Shown piece after piece: positions 54,877 to 63,771 of a DNA stretch of 64,000 nucleotides. The first letter of the stretch is position 1. Each line of letters starts with the position of its first letter. The translations under genes and the position numbers were made by a program. A model generated the notes under the pieces. It saw only the letters and a program-made list of their open reading frames with translations, was not told the origin of the DNA and searched no databases. Origin of the DNA: Chthoniobacterales bacterium (GTDB taxonomy: Bacteria; Verrucomicrobiota; Verrucomicrobiia; Chthoniobacterales; UBA10450); assembly GCA_035274845.1 (NCBI GenBank), contig DATENU010000024.1, positions 186,001-250,000 of the forward strand, read 5' to 3'.

Positions 54877-56684
54877 TCACCCAGCGTGCAACAGCCAACC
54901 CAATCGCACTGACACCTGCTCCGCCGTTGCGTGTCGCACGCTGGGTGAGGGTGAGTACGGATGAGCAAGCAAAGGACGGGCATGCCGGTCTGCAGAGGCA
55001 ATACGCTCAAACGGATCGCATCATTGCGACACGTGGCTACGAATTAGTGGCCTCTTTCGAAGTCATCGCGGTAAGCGGCGCTAGTGTGGTTGCGCACGCT
55101 CCGGAGTTCCAAGCGCTCATGAACTTGGTTAGGACCGGCGCCATTCAGGCGATTATTGTGAGCGAGGCAAGTCGGCTGATGCGTGTTGACTCTTGGGAGA
55201 GTCTCGGTTGCCTGGATTGCCTCGGAAAATATCGTGTCCCGATCATCGCGGACGGCACGGAGATCGATTTTTCGAGTTTTGCTACTGCGATCCCTCTCCT
55301 GTTTGCCGCGGACGAACGTCTCGATAACGTGCAGAAGATTTCCGACAGCAAGGCAGCCTTGAGGCTCGAAGGGAAATTGGCATCAGGGGGAAAAACGCTC
55401 CCATTCGCAGTGCGCTACAGCAGACGGAAGCACAAATTCCGTTACGACGTGAAGGATATCTGGCGCGTCCAGAAGGCTTTTGAACTGGTAGATTTGGGAA
55501 ACACCAACCTCTCGTCCGTTGCCCGCGCCACGGGCTTTCAGCGCACCGGCATACGCTATATTCTCACTAACCCAATCTACATCGGCATCCGCCGGTATGA
55601 CACCAAGCGCGATCCGAACGTGAAACGCGTTGGCCGTGATGGCCGCAAAACCTATCGACCCAAAATTCGGTTACTTCCCGAAGAGATTCTCGAAATACGC
55701 GTCATCGCACAGCCAGCGGTCCCGCCCGATCGCTTTCAACGCGTGCAGCGAATATTGGAAGAGTTGCGACTCAACCACGTCGCAACTCTGCCGAAGGAAA
55801 AGCGCGTTCACCTCTGCACGACCTACGGGAGATGCGGTTGCTGCGGCCAGGCGCTCTATATTAGTGGAAACGGCAAGAAGGATAAGGTTACAGGGATGCC
55901 GCTGCTATGGTACTGCTGCCGCAGCCAGCATCCCGGCAAAAAGGGAACCCTGCCGCGTTGCACCAATTCGTGGACGAATTCCAAAAAACTCAACGCACTG
56001 CTCGTCGCGTTTGCGACCAGCGTTCTCACCGATCCGGAGTTGTTGACGGGACTCATCAGAAGATCGATCAAGCTCTCGTCAGATGTAATCCGTCCGTTCC
56101 CAAAACGCGGAGGAGTGCAAGAATTGATCGCGAAGCTCGAAAAACAAGAGCACAAACTCATCCGAATGTGCTCTTCGGACGCGATCTCCATCGCGGAATT
56201 GAAACGTGAACGAATGAAGGTTCGCGACGAGATGGACCGGCTTCGCGCCGCCAGCTCGCCGCCGGAATGCCGGCCGATGACCCTTGAAGGATTTGCACGG
56301 CTGGTAATCAAAGGCGCGCTCGGCTTCCAGCGCCTTCAGAATGCCCGCGAGCAAAAGACGGTGCTGGAGCAAATCTTTTCCGAGGTGTTCTTCCGCCACG
56401 ACACAATAACGGCGTTTCGCTTCACTCCGAGCCTCGTCGGAAGCACGGACGAGCACGCAAAAGAAATGGGACGGATCATCAATCTGGAAAAACCGTTCCG
56501 CATCACACCCGAAATCCCAGAGAGTCACAAGCAGTGCTCCAAGTGCCTTGCGATCTTGCCAAACGATTCATTTCGCAAGGGTCGGTTGCTCTGCCCCGAT
56601 TGCTTTCGGGTCTACAACACCCAACGATCCCGACACTATCGCCAGCGTCGCACCCTTAACATCGGGCCGCAGGCTTCGGCCTAA
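54873..56684 (+). CDS. Large serine recombinase, probable island integrase
   Basis: 603 residues from ATG at 54873; an upstream open frame is overlap with the previous gene. The catalytic serine is in ARWVRVSTDEQA (Ser28). The recombinase domain with the DNA-recognition loop covers about 170-280 (NPIYIGIRRY), then a zinc ribbon with CGCCG and WYCC, a coiled-coil region (LIAKLEKQEHKLIRM) and a second zinc ribbon at the end (CSKCLAILP ... CPDC). This is the large serine integrase layout used by phages and integrative elements. It is the only protein in the island suited to insert a 27-kb element at a short core such as TCTTCGA. Confidence 0.93.
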   Translation: MITQRATANPIALTPAPPLRVARWVRVSTDEQAKDGHAGLQRQYAQTDRIIATRGYELVASFEVIAVSGASVVAHAPEFQALMNLVRTGAIQAIIVSEASRLMRVDSWESLGCLDCLGKYRVPIIADGTEIDFSSFATAIPLLFAADERLDNVQKISDSKAALRLEGKLASGGKTLPFAVRYSRRKHKFRYDVKDIWRVQKAFELVDLGNTNLSSVARATGFQRTGIRYILTNPIYIGIRRYDTKRDPNVKRVGRDGRKTYRPKIRLLPEEILEIRVIAQPAVPPDRFQRVQRILEELRLNHVATLPKEKRVHLCTTYGRCGCCGQALYISGNGKKDKVTGMPLLWYCCRSQHPGKKGTLPRCTNSWTNSKKLNALLVAFATSVLTDPELLTGLIRRSIKLSSDVIRPFPKRGGVQELIAKLEKQEHKLIRMCSSDAISIAELKRERMKVRDEMDRLRAASSPPECRPMTLEGFARLVIKGALGFQRLQNAREQKTVLEQIFSEVFFRHDTITAFRFTPSLVGSTDEHAKEMGRIINLEKPFRITPEIPESHKQCSKCLAILPNDSFRKGRLLCPDCFRVYNTQRSRHYRQRRTLNIGPQASA

Positions 56685-56794
56685 GCAAAGGCCTTTTCGG
56701 GAGGCCACATCCACGTCTTTGGGATGATTTCTAGGACTTTTTTGACATTGCGTAAGCACTGCTAATGAATTATGATACAGGCTGGTCATTTCAC

Positions 56795-57568
56795 ATGCCC
56801 AAAGTACGCAATAAACAAACTCGCAAGCGCTCAGCTTTCGCGGAGATGCTCGTCAGCAAGCGTACCGAAGCTGACCTGACGCAGCGAGACCTGGCAAACC
56901 CAGACAAGGGCCTAAGCCACAGTTTCATCGCGCTCTTGGAGACTGACCGTCGAGGGAAGGCAGAGCCAACGCTAACTCGCGGCCAAGTGTGGTACCTAAT
57001 TCAAAAACTGGAAATATGGCCGCCTGATTCGGATCGGTTTTTGGAAGCCGCCGGTCACGAGGCCGATCGGTCGGCCAAAGAGGAATTGGATATTCAGGAA
57101 CGTTTCGAATTCGACGAGCTTTGGGTCTATGCCCGTTACATTTTGGACCCCGACGATGCTTGGTTCGAGGTCGTCTACAACAATATCGTTGGGAGCCGAG
57201 CGATAGCCTATCGGTACTTTACGGAAGACAAGACACCGTTCTTAAACTTGGTTTATCGGTTATCCGAAGCGGGAGTTGATGAAACGCTCCTCAAGAGCCG
57301 ACTCGAGTGCACTATCGTGCCTCCGGATTTTTTCATCTCAAGCTTTGCGTTATATCTTAAGGACAAACGCCCGCGGTACGGTTGTGGGACAAAGCTCCAC
57401 GAAGGTCGGGCCGAGAAGTTTTATGCCATGCATGCTTCTGAGGCCTCACGTTTGTTCGAAATGCTCCGCAGGTGGAGGGATTCGCTTCGCCGCGAACATG
57501 ATATCTCCCTGAGTCCGTTGCGACGAATATATCCGGAACCAAAACAGTCTAAGTTTGTCGCCGAATGA
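56795..57568 (+). CDS. XRE-domain regulator with unknown C-terminal domain
   Basis: 257 residues from ATG at 56795 (MPKVRNKQTRK); an ATG ten codons upstream is possible. The first 70 residues form an XRE helix-turn-helix (FAEMLVSKRTEADLTQRDLA ... SFIALLETDRRGKAEPT). The remaining 180 residues (FDELWVYARYILDPDDAWFE onward) are not recognised and resemble the ligand-binding halves of some XRE regulators. It is 21 bases upstream of the transporter gene, so it may control the transporter and methyltransferase pair. Confidence 0.75.
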   Translation: MPKVRNKQTRKRSAFAEMLVSKRTEADLTQRDLANPDKGLSHSFIALLETDRRGKAEPTLTRGQVWYLIQKLEIWPPDSDRFLEAAGHEADRSAKEELDIQERFEFDELWVYARYILDPDDAWFEVVYNNIVGSRAIAYRYFTEDKTPFLNLVYRLSEAGVDETLLKSRLECTIVPPDFFISSFALYLKDKRPRYGCGTKLHEGRAEKFYAMHASEASRLFEMLRRWRDSLRREHDISLSPLRRIYPEPKQSKFVAE

Positions 57569-57589
57569 TCTAACCGAGGTCCGAAAACA

Positions 57590-58285
57590 ATGGAACGCGC
57601 CAACGCCCCTACTCTGAAGGACAAAACGTTTAAGCTTTACGACGTAGTGTCGATGTTATTTGTGGCGGTATATCTCATTTCACAGGTGGCTAGCGCGAAA
57701 TTGTTTTCGTTCGGACCGTTCCAGTTTCCTGGGGCGATCATAATATTTCCATTCAGTTACATCTTCGGTGACATCTTGACCGAGGTTTACGGTTATGCCC
57801 GAACCCGCCGAACCATTTGGATTGGGTTTTTTTCCGCCGTCTTGATGGCCGTCACGTTTTGGGTTGTTGAGAAACTGCCGCCAGCGGCAGGGTGGCTGAA
57901 TCAAGAGGCTTACGAGAAGATCCTTGGAATAGTACCGCGGGTCGTCCTCGGCAGCATCGTGGGCTACTGGGTGGGAGAGTTCGTGAACTCCTTTGTAATG
58001 GCGAAACTAAAGATATTCACCGAAGGCAAGCATCTATGGACACGAACAATAGGCTCGACCCTGGCGGGGCAAGCGTTCGATACCGCCGCCTTTGTTCTCA
58101 TTGCTTTCTCAAGCATGATGCCCTTCCCGGTGCTCCTTAAGCTTTCCCTCAGCGTTTACGTCTTCAAAGTTGTCTACGAAACCGTGGCAACTCCACTTAC
58201 CTACGCAATTGTCGGGTACCTGAAGCGTATTGAGGGTATAGACATCTACGACCGCGGGACCAATTTTTCTCCTTTTAGATTTTGA
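57590..58285 (+). CDS. yhhQ: Queuosine precursor transporter (YhhQ/VUT family)
   Basis: 231 residues with six membrane helices. Family landmarks are VAVYLISQVASAKLFSFGPF near the start and FPFSYIFGDILTEVYGY, where the D-I-L-T-E-V-Y-G signature is typical, then the terminal VYETVATPLTYAIVGYLK. YhhQ-type proteins import queuine or preQ0/preQ1. Its stop overlaps the TTG start of a methyltransferase gene. On a mobile island it may supply a 7-deazaguanine base for tRNA or DNA modification; no DpdA-like or QueD-like gene is seen here. Confidence 0.9.
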   Translation: MERANAPTLKDKTFKLYDVVSMLFVAVYLISQVASAKLFSFGPFQFPGAIIIFPFSYIFGDILTEVYGYARTRRTIWIGFFSAVLMAVTFWVVEKLPPAAGWLNQEAYEKILGIVPRVVLGSIVGYWVGEFVNSFVMAKLKIFTEGKHLWTRTIGSTLAGQAFDTAAFVLIAFSSMMPFPVLLKLSLSVYVFKVVYETVATPLTYAIVGYLKRIEGIDIYDRGTNFSPFRF

Positions 58286-59097
58286 AGGCAACTCCTACAA
58301 ACATTAGCATCACTGCGACAGAGAAACGGATACGAACTTCTTCCGAGGAAGTGGATCTCCATCGCCTGTACGACGACGCGGCCAAAGATTGGTCGCGAGA
58401 TACTCCCGAAGTCAGAGACGATCTCATCACATGGCCCTTTCTCGTCAGGAAGATACGGGATTTCGCTTCCAACGGCATTGTCGTCGATATCGGCTGCGGC
58501 ACTGGCAACATTTGCCGTCTTGCAAGCCCGCATGTGAAAACGGCCATCGGACTAGACATCTCACAAGAAATGATATCTGAAGCCGAGCGATGTTCGGCCG
58601 GAGTTCGCAACGTTCTGTATGTCAGAGCCGACATGAGGCACCTTGCAGGCGCGATCGCCCCTACCTCGGCAGATTTGGTTTTGTCAATTTTCGGATATTG
58701 CTGCCTTGAATCCCGTGAAGAATTGAACCTCACGTTGCGCGAGACTGCTCATATATTGAAACCTGGCGGACGGCTACTCTTACAGATACCGCACCCCTGC
58801 GAACCACTATTTGAAAGCAAGTCGCAATGGGCTCGCGAACTCGACCCCTTGGGAAACTATTTCAACAATGGCGCGACGGTGCGACGACGATTGCGCATGG
58901 TAAATGGCAAATGGGTTACCGTAGGTCGCCATCATTTTACCCTCAGTTGTTATTTCGACGAGATATTAAACGTAGGTCTGGCGATTCGGCAGGTCATCGA
59001 ACCTCAAGCGCCGGCGCAATTGATCGAGAAGCATCCGGATCTTGCTCCCGAAGCGGCACGACCATCGTCCATATTCATCGTGGCGCAGAGGTTGTAG
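58282..59097 (+). CDS. Class I SAM-dependent methyltransferase
   Basis: 271 residues from a TTG start that overlaps the transporter stop (TTGA). SAM-binding motif I is VVDIGCGTGNICR (about 68-80), followed by GLDISQEMI (motif II-like) and ADLVLSIFGYCCLE. The C-terminal half (GRLLLQIPHPCEPL, HHFTLSCYFDEIL) fits the small-molecule methyltransferase type. No DNA-methylase D/S-PPY motif is present. Its tight coupling to a queuosine transporter suggests a linked metabolic or modification step; the substrate is unknown. Confidence 0.85.
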   Translation: MKATPTNISITATEKRIRTSSEEVDLHRLYDDAAKDWSRDTPEVRDDLITWPFLVRKIRDFASNGIVVDIGCGTGNICRLASPHVKTAIGLDISQEMISEAERCSAGVRNVLYVRADMRHLAGAIAPTSADLVLSIFGYCCLESREELNLTLRETAHILKPGGRLLLQIPHPCEPLFESKSQWARELDPLGNYFNNGATVRRRLRMVNGKWVTVGRHHFTLSCYFDEILNVGLAIRQVIEPQAPAQLIEKHPDLAPEAARPSSIFIVAQRL

Positions 59098-59876
59098 AAG
59101 CTGAGGTTGGTGTGGTCGAGGCGGCACGGTTATCACTCAAACCGTCTGGAGCGATCATTCTCTTGAGCGTCACGTGCTTACCCGGCCTATGGCAATCGCG
59201 CCACCGCCGGTGACGTGTTGCGAGGCAACGCGATCCGTGCCGCGAGGGTAATCAGTCAGTCATCCCCATCCCGGACCAATCGTTGCCCCGTTCTAACGTC
59301 GGGGAGGGCCGCGTCTCGGCGTTTACGGAGTCAGCTGGCAATAGGACCAAAATTATCAGGGCCTCGTCTTGCCAGGTCGGGAGTGCGATTGGAACGACGG
59401 TGACGCGGGTTGCGGTATCAATCGTCATTTCTTTCTTTCTATGGTGTGTGCAATTTGCGGCACTTGATTTTGGCCGCGCGGTTTCGATAAAGTTTTTCGC
59501 AAGCGATACGGGCTGAGTGCTCATCTGACGGGTTTCCATAAATCTCGATCGCGAAGTACTTTCCCCGTCGCTCGGCGATTCCGAAACGAATCGGCACGTC
59601 TAAAAATTCCAGGGATCGGAAAATATGAACATTCACGATAATAGAAAGCACTATAGTTGAATTGTAAGCAAGACTTTAATTATGACATTTTTGACACATT
59701 CTCGCACCCGCCTCTTGTCGGCCAATCGCGATCGGCGTGGGAAAACGCTCTACCAGATCGCTATCCTTTGGAGACAAAGCGAAACGAGAGCGCTCCAAGA
59801 AGACGGGGAAGAGCCTTGGCGGCGGCTAAGCACGCTGGCGGGTAATGCGCGGCGCTAAGAGTGATGGTCGTTGGCG
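59098..59876. other. Right end of the island, no supported gene
   Basis: About 780 bp. A 70-residue minus-strand frame at 59439-59651 (VPIRFGIAERRGKYFAIEIY) has a protein-like composition but no family resemblance and no clear ribosome site. The rest is composed of short frames. The AT-rich patch near 59650-59700 could be a promoter or an accessory binding site near the att junction. Confidence 0.55.
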
Positions 59877-60854
59877 TCCGTCTTCGAGCGGCTGGCGCAT
59901 CACTTCGAGGGTCGAGCGTTTGAACTCCGGCAGCTCGTCGAGAAAGAGCACGCCGTGGTGGGCGAGGCTGACTTCGCCAGGCGCGGGAATGGCGGAGCCG
60001 CCGAGAAGACCCACATCCGAGATGGTGTGATGCGGCGAGCGAAAGGGCCGGGTGGAAACAAATGCCTGCTCGCCGTTCAGCATTCCCGCGATGCTGTGGA
60101 TCTTCGTGCTTTCGATCGCTTCCTCGAGCGACATCGGCGGCATGATGGTGGCGATTCGTTTCGATAACATCGATTTGCCGGAGCCAGGCGGGCCGATCAT
60201 CAACAGGTTATGACCGCCGGAAACGGCCACTTCGATGGCGCGCTTCACGTGCCCCTGCCCTTTCACGTCGGCGAAATCGACCTCGTAGTTTTTGTGGGTG
60301 GCGAAAAAGGAACTGAGATCTCCGTAAGTCGGCGCGATCAGCGATTCGCCCCGGATGAACTGGAAGGTTTCGCGCAGATTATGGACGCCGTACACCGTGA
60401 TACCCTCCACCATCGCGGCTTCGTGCGCGTTGGCTGCGGGGACGAAGATCGCTTCCTTTTTTTGCCGCCGCGCCTCGAGCGCCACCGGCAACACGCCTTT
60501 CACGGCCCGGACGCCGCCATCGAGCGCCAGCTCGCCAACGAAGCTGAATTTCTCGAATGGATTGCCGGTGATTTCCTCAGCCACTGCGATCATGCCCAGT
60601 GCAATCGGCAGGTCGAAACTCGGCCCTTCTTTCTTAATGTCGGCCGGGGCGAGGTTGATCGTGGTCCGGCCGCGCGGCCAATAATAGCCGCTGTTTTGGA
60701 TCGCAGTCGTCACCCGATCCCGACTTTCCTTCACCGCCGTGTCAGGCAGGCCGACGATGATGATTTTTATTTCGCCGCGTCCGCCGTTAACCTCAATTTC
60801 AACTTCGTAGGCATCAACGCCATAGACCGCGGCAGAATAAATCTTGGCCAGCAT
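59826..60854 (-). pseudogene. comM: comM (yifB) N-terminal part, truncated by the island
   Basis: The first 326 codons are normal ComM/YifB: the start [20 protein letters not shown], the S5-like N-terminal domain, Walker A GPPGSGKS (221-228), [20 protein letters not shown] and [10 protein letters not shown] (Walker B). After L-E-D-G (59877) the frame continues for 17 island-encoded residues and stops. The missing C-terminal part is at 32522-33094. ComM works as a hexameric helicase in transformation and recombination. Separation of the P-loop core from the C-terminal region very probably abolishes function. Confidence 0.93.
59877..59891. other. Right attachment junction of the island (attR)
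   Basis: Plus-strand TCCGTCTTCGAGCGG against TCCATCTTCGAACGG on the left. The core TCTTCGA at 59881-59887 is shared. Sequence to the right is comM; to the left is island. Confidence 0.8.
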
Positions 60855-61342
60855 GGGGGGAGCCGAAAAGTGGCAGAAACCCTGCCCCGAGAAAAGGTCA
60901 ATCGACGCCTGCGCGGACCAGCGTCGCCCCGGCGCTTACGACGATCGGCGGCGCTTGCCGTCTTGAATTGCCCGCAGCAGCAGACAACGACAGAACCCGG
61001 GGCATGTTGCGTCATCGGGACAGGGGCGGGCGCGGTAACGCCCAAACGCCTCAATTCTCACGCCGATCCGCCCTGGTTTTTCGCATCTTAAAAAGGACAA
61101 TCGCGGGGGATTCTTGCGGTCGCGATTCCGCTTTTGTAAAAAATTCGTAAAAGCTATCAAACAAGCTCGTTACAGAGGGGTTTCACTATTATTGAACAAG
61201 ACGCATCCAAAGGCTGTCAGTAATGCGATATTTAATATTTAACGTTGTTAACTACTTTGGAAAATGCTAAAACGAGAAATCGACACGCCTTCCCCAAGTG
61301 GAACAACGGGAATTCGGCTCGCGTGTCCCCTTTACCCTGTTC
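60855..61342. other. Divergent regulatory region between comM and the sigma factor gene
   Basis: No gene is supported. The right half (about 61130-61260) is AT-rich compared with its surroundings, with TTGAACAAG and TTTAATATTTAACG stretches that could form the sigma-factor promoter. An AATCGCG/CGCGATT inverted pair lies near 61090-61125. Confidence 0.5.
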
Positions 61343-62209
61343 ATGAAAAGTTATATGGCTGCTGAAGATAGCGATACTGGAATAAAGATTTACCTGCGTG
61401 AGATCGGGCAAATCCCCCTCCTCACTCCCGACCAGGAGATCGAGCTCGCCGCGAAGATCAAGAAGGGCGACCGCGAAGCGCGCGCCCTCATGATTCGCTC
61501 CAATTTGCGTTTGGTCGTCAAGATCGCCCACGATTACGCAAACCTTGGCCTGCCGCTTCTCGACCTGATTTCCGAAGGCAACATCGGCCTGATGAAGGCG
61601 GTCGAGCGTTTCGATCCCGCCAAGGGCGGAAAACTGAGCACCTACGCCGCCTGGTGGATCAAGCAGTCGATCAAGCGCGCCCTGGCAAACCAGAGCAAGA
61701 CGATCCGGTTGCCGGTCCATTTGGTGGACAAGATTTCCAAGATGCGCCGGGTTTCGCTCCAGATGAGCGAGGAGCTTGGCCGCGAACCGACCGACGACGA
61801 GCTCGGCGAAGAAATCGGCATCGCGAGCGGGAAAGTTTCCCAGCTCAAGACAGTCTCGATCCGGCCCGCGTCCCTCGACGCGCCGATCAGCGATGACGAT
61901 TCGACCGAGTTCGGCGAAATCGTGGGCGACGAAGAGGCCCAGACGCCGTTCGAGTTGCTCCGCGACAAGAACCTTCGCAACGAGGTCGGCGGTTTGCTGG
62001 ACGTGCTCGACGATCGTGAACGGAAAATCATTTTCTCGCGCTTCGGGCTCGATGGCGGCAAGCCGAAGACGCTCGAGGAAGTCGGCAAGAAGTTTGGGGT
62101 CACCCGCGAACGGATTCGCCAGCTCCAGAACATCGCGCTCTCAAAGCTTCGCCGCGCGCTCAGCAAGAAAGAGCGCCCGGTCGACGTGGAGCTGCCGGTC
62201 GAAGCGTAA
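61343..62209 (+). CDS. RpoD/RpoS-type sigma-70 factor
   Basis: 288 residues from an ATG at 61343 (MKSYMAAEDSDTG); an upstream in-frame ATG at 61298 is less likely. Regions 1.2 (IKIYLREIGQIPLLTPDQE), 2 (NLRLVVKIAHDYANLGLPLLDLISEGN as two parts, then STYAAWWIKQSIKRA), 3 and 4 (GVTRERIRQLQNIALSKLR) are complete. Region 1.1 is absent and region 1.2 is next to region 2, as in short primary-type or RpoS-like factors. It directs RNA polymerase to promoters of the -10/-35 class. A strong terminator follows. Confidence 0.92.
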   Translation: MKSYMAAEDSDTGIKIYLREIGQIPLLTPDQEIELAAKIKKGDREARALMIRSNLRLVVKIAHDYANLGLPLLDLISEGNIGLMKAVERFDPAKGGKLSTYAAWWIKQSIKRALANQSKTIRLPVHLVDKISKMRRVSLQMSEELGREPTDDELGEEIGIASGKVSQLKTVSIRPASLDAPISDDDSTEFGEIVGDEEAQTPFELLRDKNLRNEVGGLLDVLDDRERKIIFSRFGLDGGKPKTLEEVGKKFGVTRERIRQLQNIALSKLRRALSKKERPVDVELPVEA

Positions 62210-62230
62210 CAACAGTTTAGAAGGAGTCTC

Positions 62231-62264
62231 AAAAACGCGCGGGAGCAATCTTCCGCGCGTTTTT
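62231..62264 (+). terminator. Rho-independent terminator after the sigma factor gene
   Basis: A perfect 12-bp stem (AAAAACGCGCGG with CCGCGCGTTTTT), 10-base loop and a following T-rich tract, 21 bases after the stop codon. The poly-A/poly-T flanks allow bidirectional use. Confidence 0.92.
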
Positions 62265-62269
62265 GTTTT

Positions 62270-62347
62270 GGTAGGGACACCGCGCTGCGGTGTCCGCGGC
62301 GTGTGGTTGCAGAATCATTTCGGACGGCGCAGCGCGCCGTCCCTACC
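62270..62347. repeat. Double-hairpin dispersed repeat, copy 2
   Basis: Same design as 8364-8454: ends GGTAGGGAC and GTCCCTACC, hairpins GGACACCGC/GCGGTGTCC (62275-62295) and GGACGGCGC/GCGCCGTCC (62322-62342). The right-hand hairpin is identical in both copies; the middle differs. It lies between the terminator and the pyruvate kinase stop. Confidence 0.85.
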
Positions 62348-62349
62348 AA

Positions 62350-63753
62350 TTATTCGACCGTCCGCAGCTGCACTGAATCCACTTTGTCGCGCCCGCCGAG
62401 CATGTCGCTCAGGACAATGAGATGGTCGCCGGGCTCGGTGAGCTTCTGTTTTCGCAGGTAGGCGATCGCCGCCTCAATCGTGTCGTTCGGGTTTTCGGCA
62501 AAGTCGAGCATGACGGGGTGTGTTCCCCAAAGAATCACGATCTGGCGAAAAACGGTTTCGCTGCAGGTGAAGGCAAAGATCGGCGCCGTGGCCGGCCGCA
62601 AATTCGAAGCGTAACGCGCCATGGTTCCGTGGTGGGTGAACACGACAATTTTGGATCGGCTCAGCGAATTGGCCAGCACGACGGCGGACGCCACCGTTTT
62701 CTGCCGGTTGTCCTCCAACATCGCGTCCTGGCCGTAGCCCGCTCCGCCGCTGCGCTCGATCCGGCGCGCCACGCGGTCGAACACCTTCACACACTCGATC
62801 GGGTAACGGCCCGTGGAAGTTTCTCCGCTCAACATGATGGCGTCGGCCTGTTCGAAGACGGCGTTGGCCACATCCGTAATCTCGGCCCGCGTCGGCATTG
62901 GATTCTCGATCATCGACTCCAGCATGTGCGTCGCCACGATCACCGGCTTGCCGATCCGCAGGCAGCGCTTCACGATTTTACGCTGGATGATCGGGAGCTC
63001 TTCCATCGGACATTCGATCCCCAGATCGCCCCGCGCGATCATGACGACGTCGGCCGCTTCGATCATTTGGGTTATGTGGCGAACGGCGGACTGGTCTTCG
63101 ATTTTCGCCACAATTTGGGCGGAACTCTTCGCCTTCTTCAGCACCCGGCGCAGCTCCTGGAGATCACTTTTCTTCCGGGCAAAGCTGAGCGCGACGAAAT
63201 CGACCTTCAGCTCCACACCCAGCGCGATGTCGGCGCGGTCCTTATCAGTCAAGGGCGGCAGGTTCACGTGGACTCCAGGCAGATTGATATGCCGGCGTGA
63301 GCCGAGCACGCCCTGCGTTAGCACCTTGCAGCGAATCCGGTTCCGCTTTTTTCCCAGAACCAGGAGCCGCATGACGCCGTTGTCGACCAAAACGATGTCG
63401 CCGACGGAGATGTCGTTGACGAGCCCTTCGTAGTTCACGTCGACCGAATATTTTTCCTCGCTCCGCGCGCCGCGGACGGTGAATTCGAGAATATCGCCCG
63501 GTTTCAAATTGAGCTCTGTCTTCAGGTCGCCCGTCCGAATCGCCGGTCCCTGGGTATCGAGAAGGATTGCCACCGGCCGCGAAATTTCCGCCGCGATTTT
63601 CCGGATCCGCGGAACGATCTCGCGCACCCAGGGATGCTTCGCATGGCTCATGTTCAGGCGAAAAACATCCGCGCCCTCCTGGAGCAATTGCCGCAGCGTC
63701 TCGGTCTTCTCCGTGGCCGGACCGATCGTGCAGATGATTTTCGTCTTCCGCAT
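62350..63753 (-). CDS. pyk: Pyruvate kinase
   Basis: 467 residues. It converts phosphoenolpyruvate and ADP to pyruvate and ATP in glycolysis. Visible landmarks are KIICTIGPAT, FRLNMSHAKH, ILLDTQGPAIRTG, the catalytic lysine region FVALSFARKKSD, MIARGDLGIECPMEELPIIQ, and the signature ..IVATHMLESMIENPMPTRAE.. (in parts), then IMLSGETSTGRYP. The usual ATQMLESM reads ATHMLESM. A full C-terminal domain is present. The double-hairpin repeat ends three bases beyond its stop. Confidence 0.95.
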   Translation of the reverse strand: MRKTKIICTIGPATEKTETLRQLLQEGADVFRLNMSHAKHPWVREIVPRIRKIAAEISRPVAILLDTQGPAIRTGDLKTELNLKPGDILEFTVRGARSEEKYSVDVNYEGLVNDISVGDIVLVDNGVMRLLVLGKKRNRIRCKVLTQGVLGSRRHINLPGVHVNLPPLTDKDRADIALGVELKVDFVALSFARKKSDLQELRRVLKKAKSSAQIVAKIEDQSAVRHITQMIEAADVVMIARGDLGIECPMEELPIIQRKIVKRCLRIGKPVIVATHMLESMIENPMPTRAEITDVANAVFEQADAIMLSGETSTGRYPIECVKVFDRVARRIERSGGAGYGQDAMLEDNRQKTVASAVVLANSLSRSKIVVFTHHGTMARYASNLRPATAPIFAFTCSETVFRQIVILWGTHPVMLDFAENPNDTIEAAIAYLRKQKLTEPGDHLIVLSDMLGGRDKVDSVQLRTVE

Positions 63754-63771
63754 CAGGTTCAGGTTTGAAGT

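Larger units (their letters stand above)
33084..59887. mobile_element. Genomic island of about 26.8 kb integrated in comM
   Basis: The two parts of one comM gene lie at its ends in the same orientation, and the junctions share TCTTCGA. Inside are a large serine recombinase (54873-56684) as probable integrase, an excisionase-like gene at the left end, a plasmid/phage-type DNA polymerase operon, a second small serine recombinase and many defence-type genes. No structural phage genes, conjugation genes or IS transposases are visible, so it looks like a non-conjugative integrative element or defence island. comM is a known integration target, for example of AbaR-type resistance islands in Acinetobacter, though those use transposition genes not seen here. 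Confidence 0.88.

Noticed and set aside
59439-59651. 70-residue minus-strand gene at the right island end
   Set aside because: No ribosome site or recognisable family; mentioned only as a possible frame.
33084-59887. Prophage
   Set aside because: No capsid, terminase, portal, tail or lysis genes are visible in the island.
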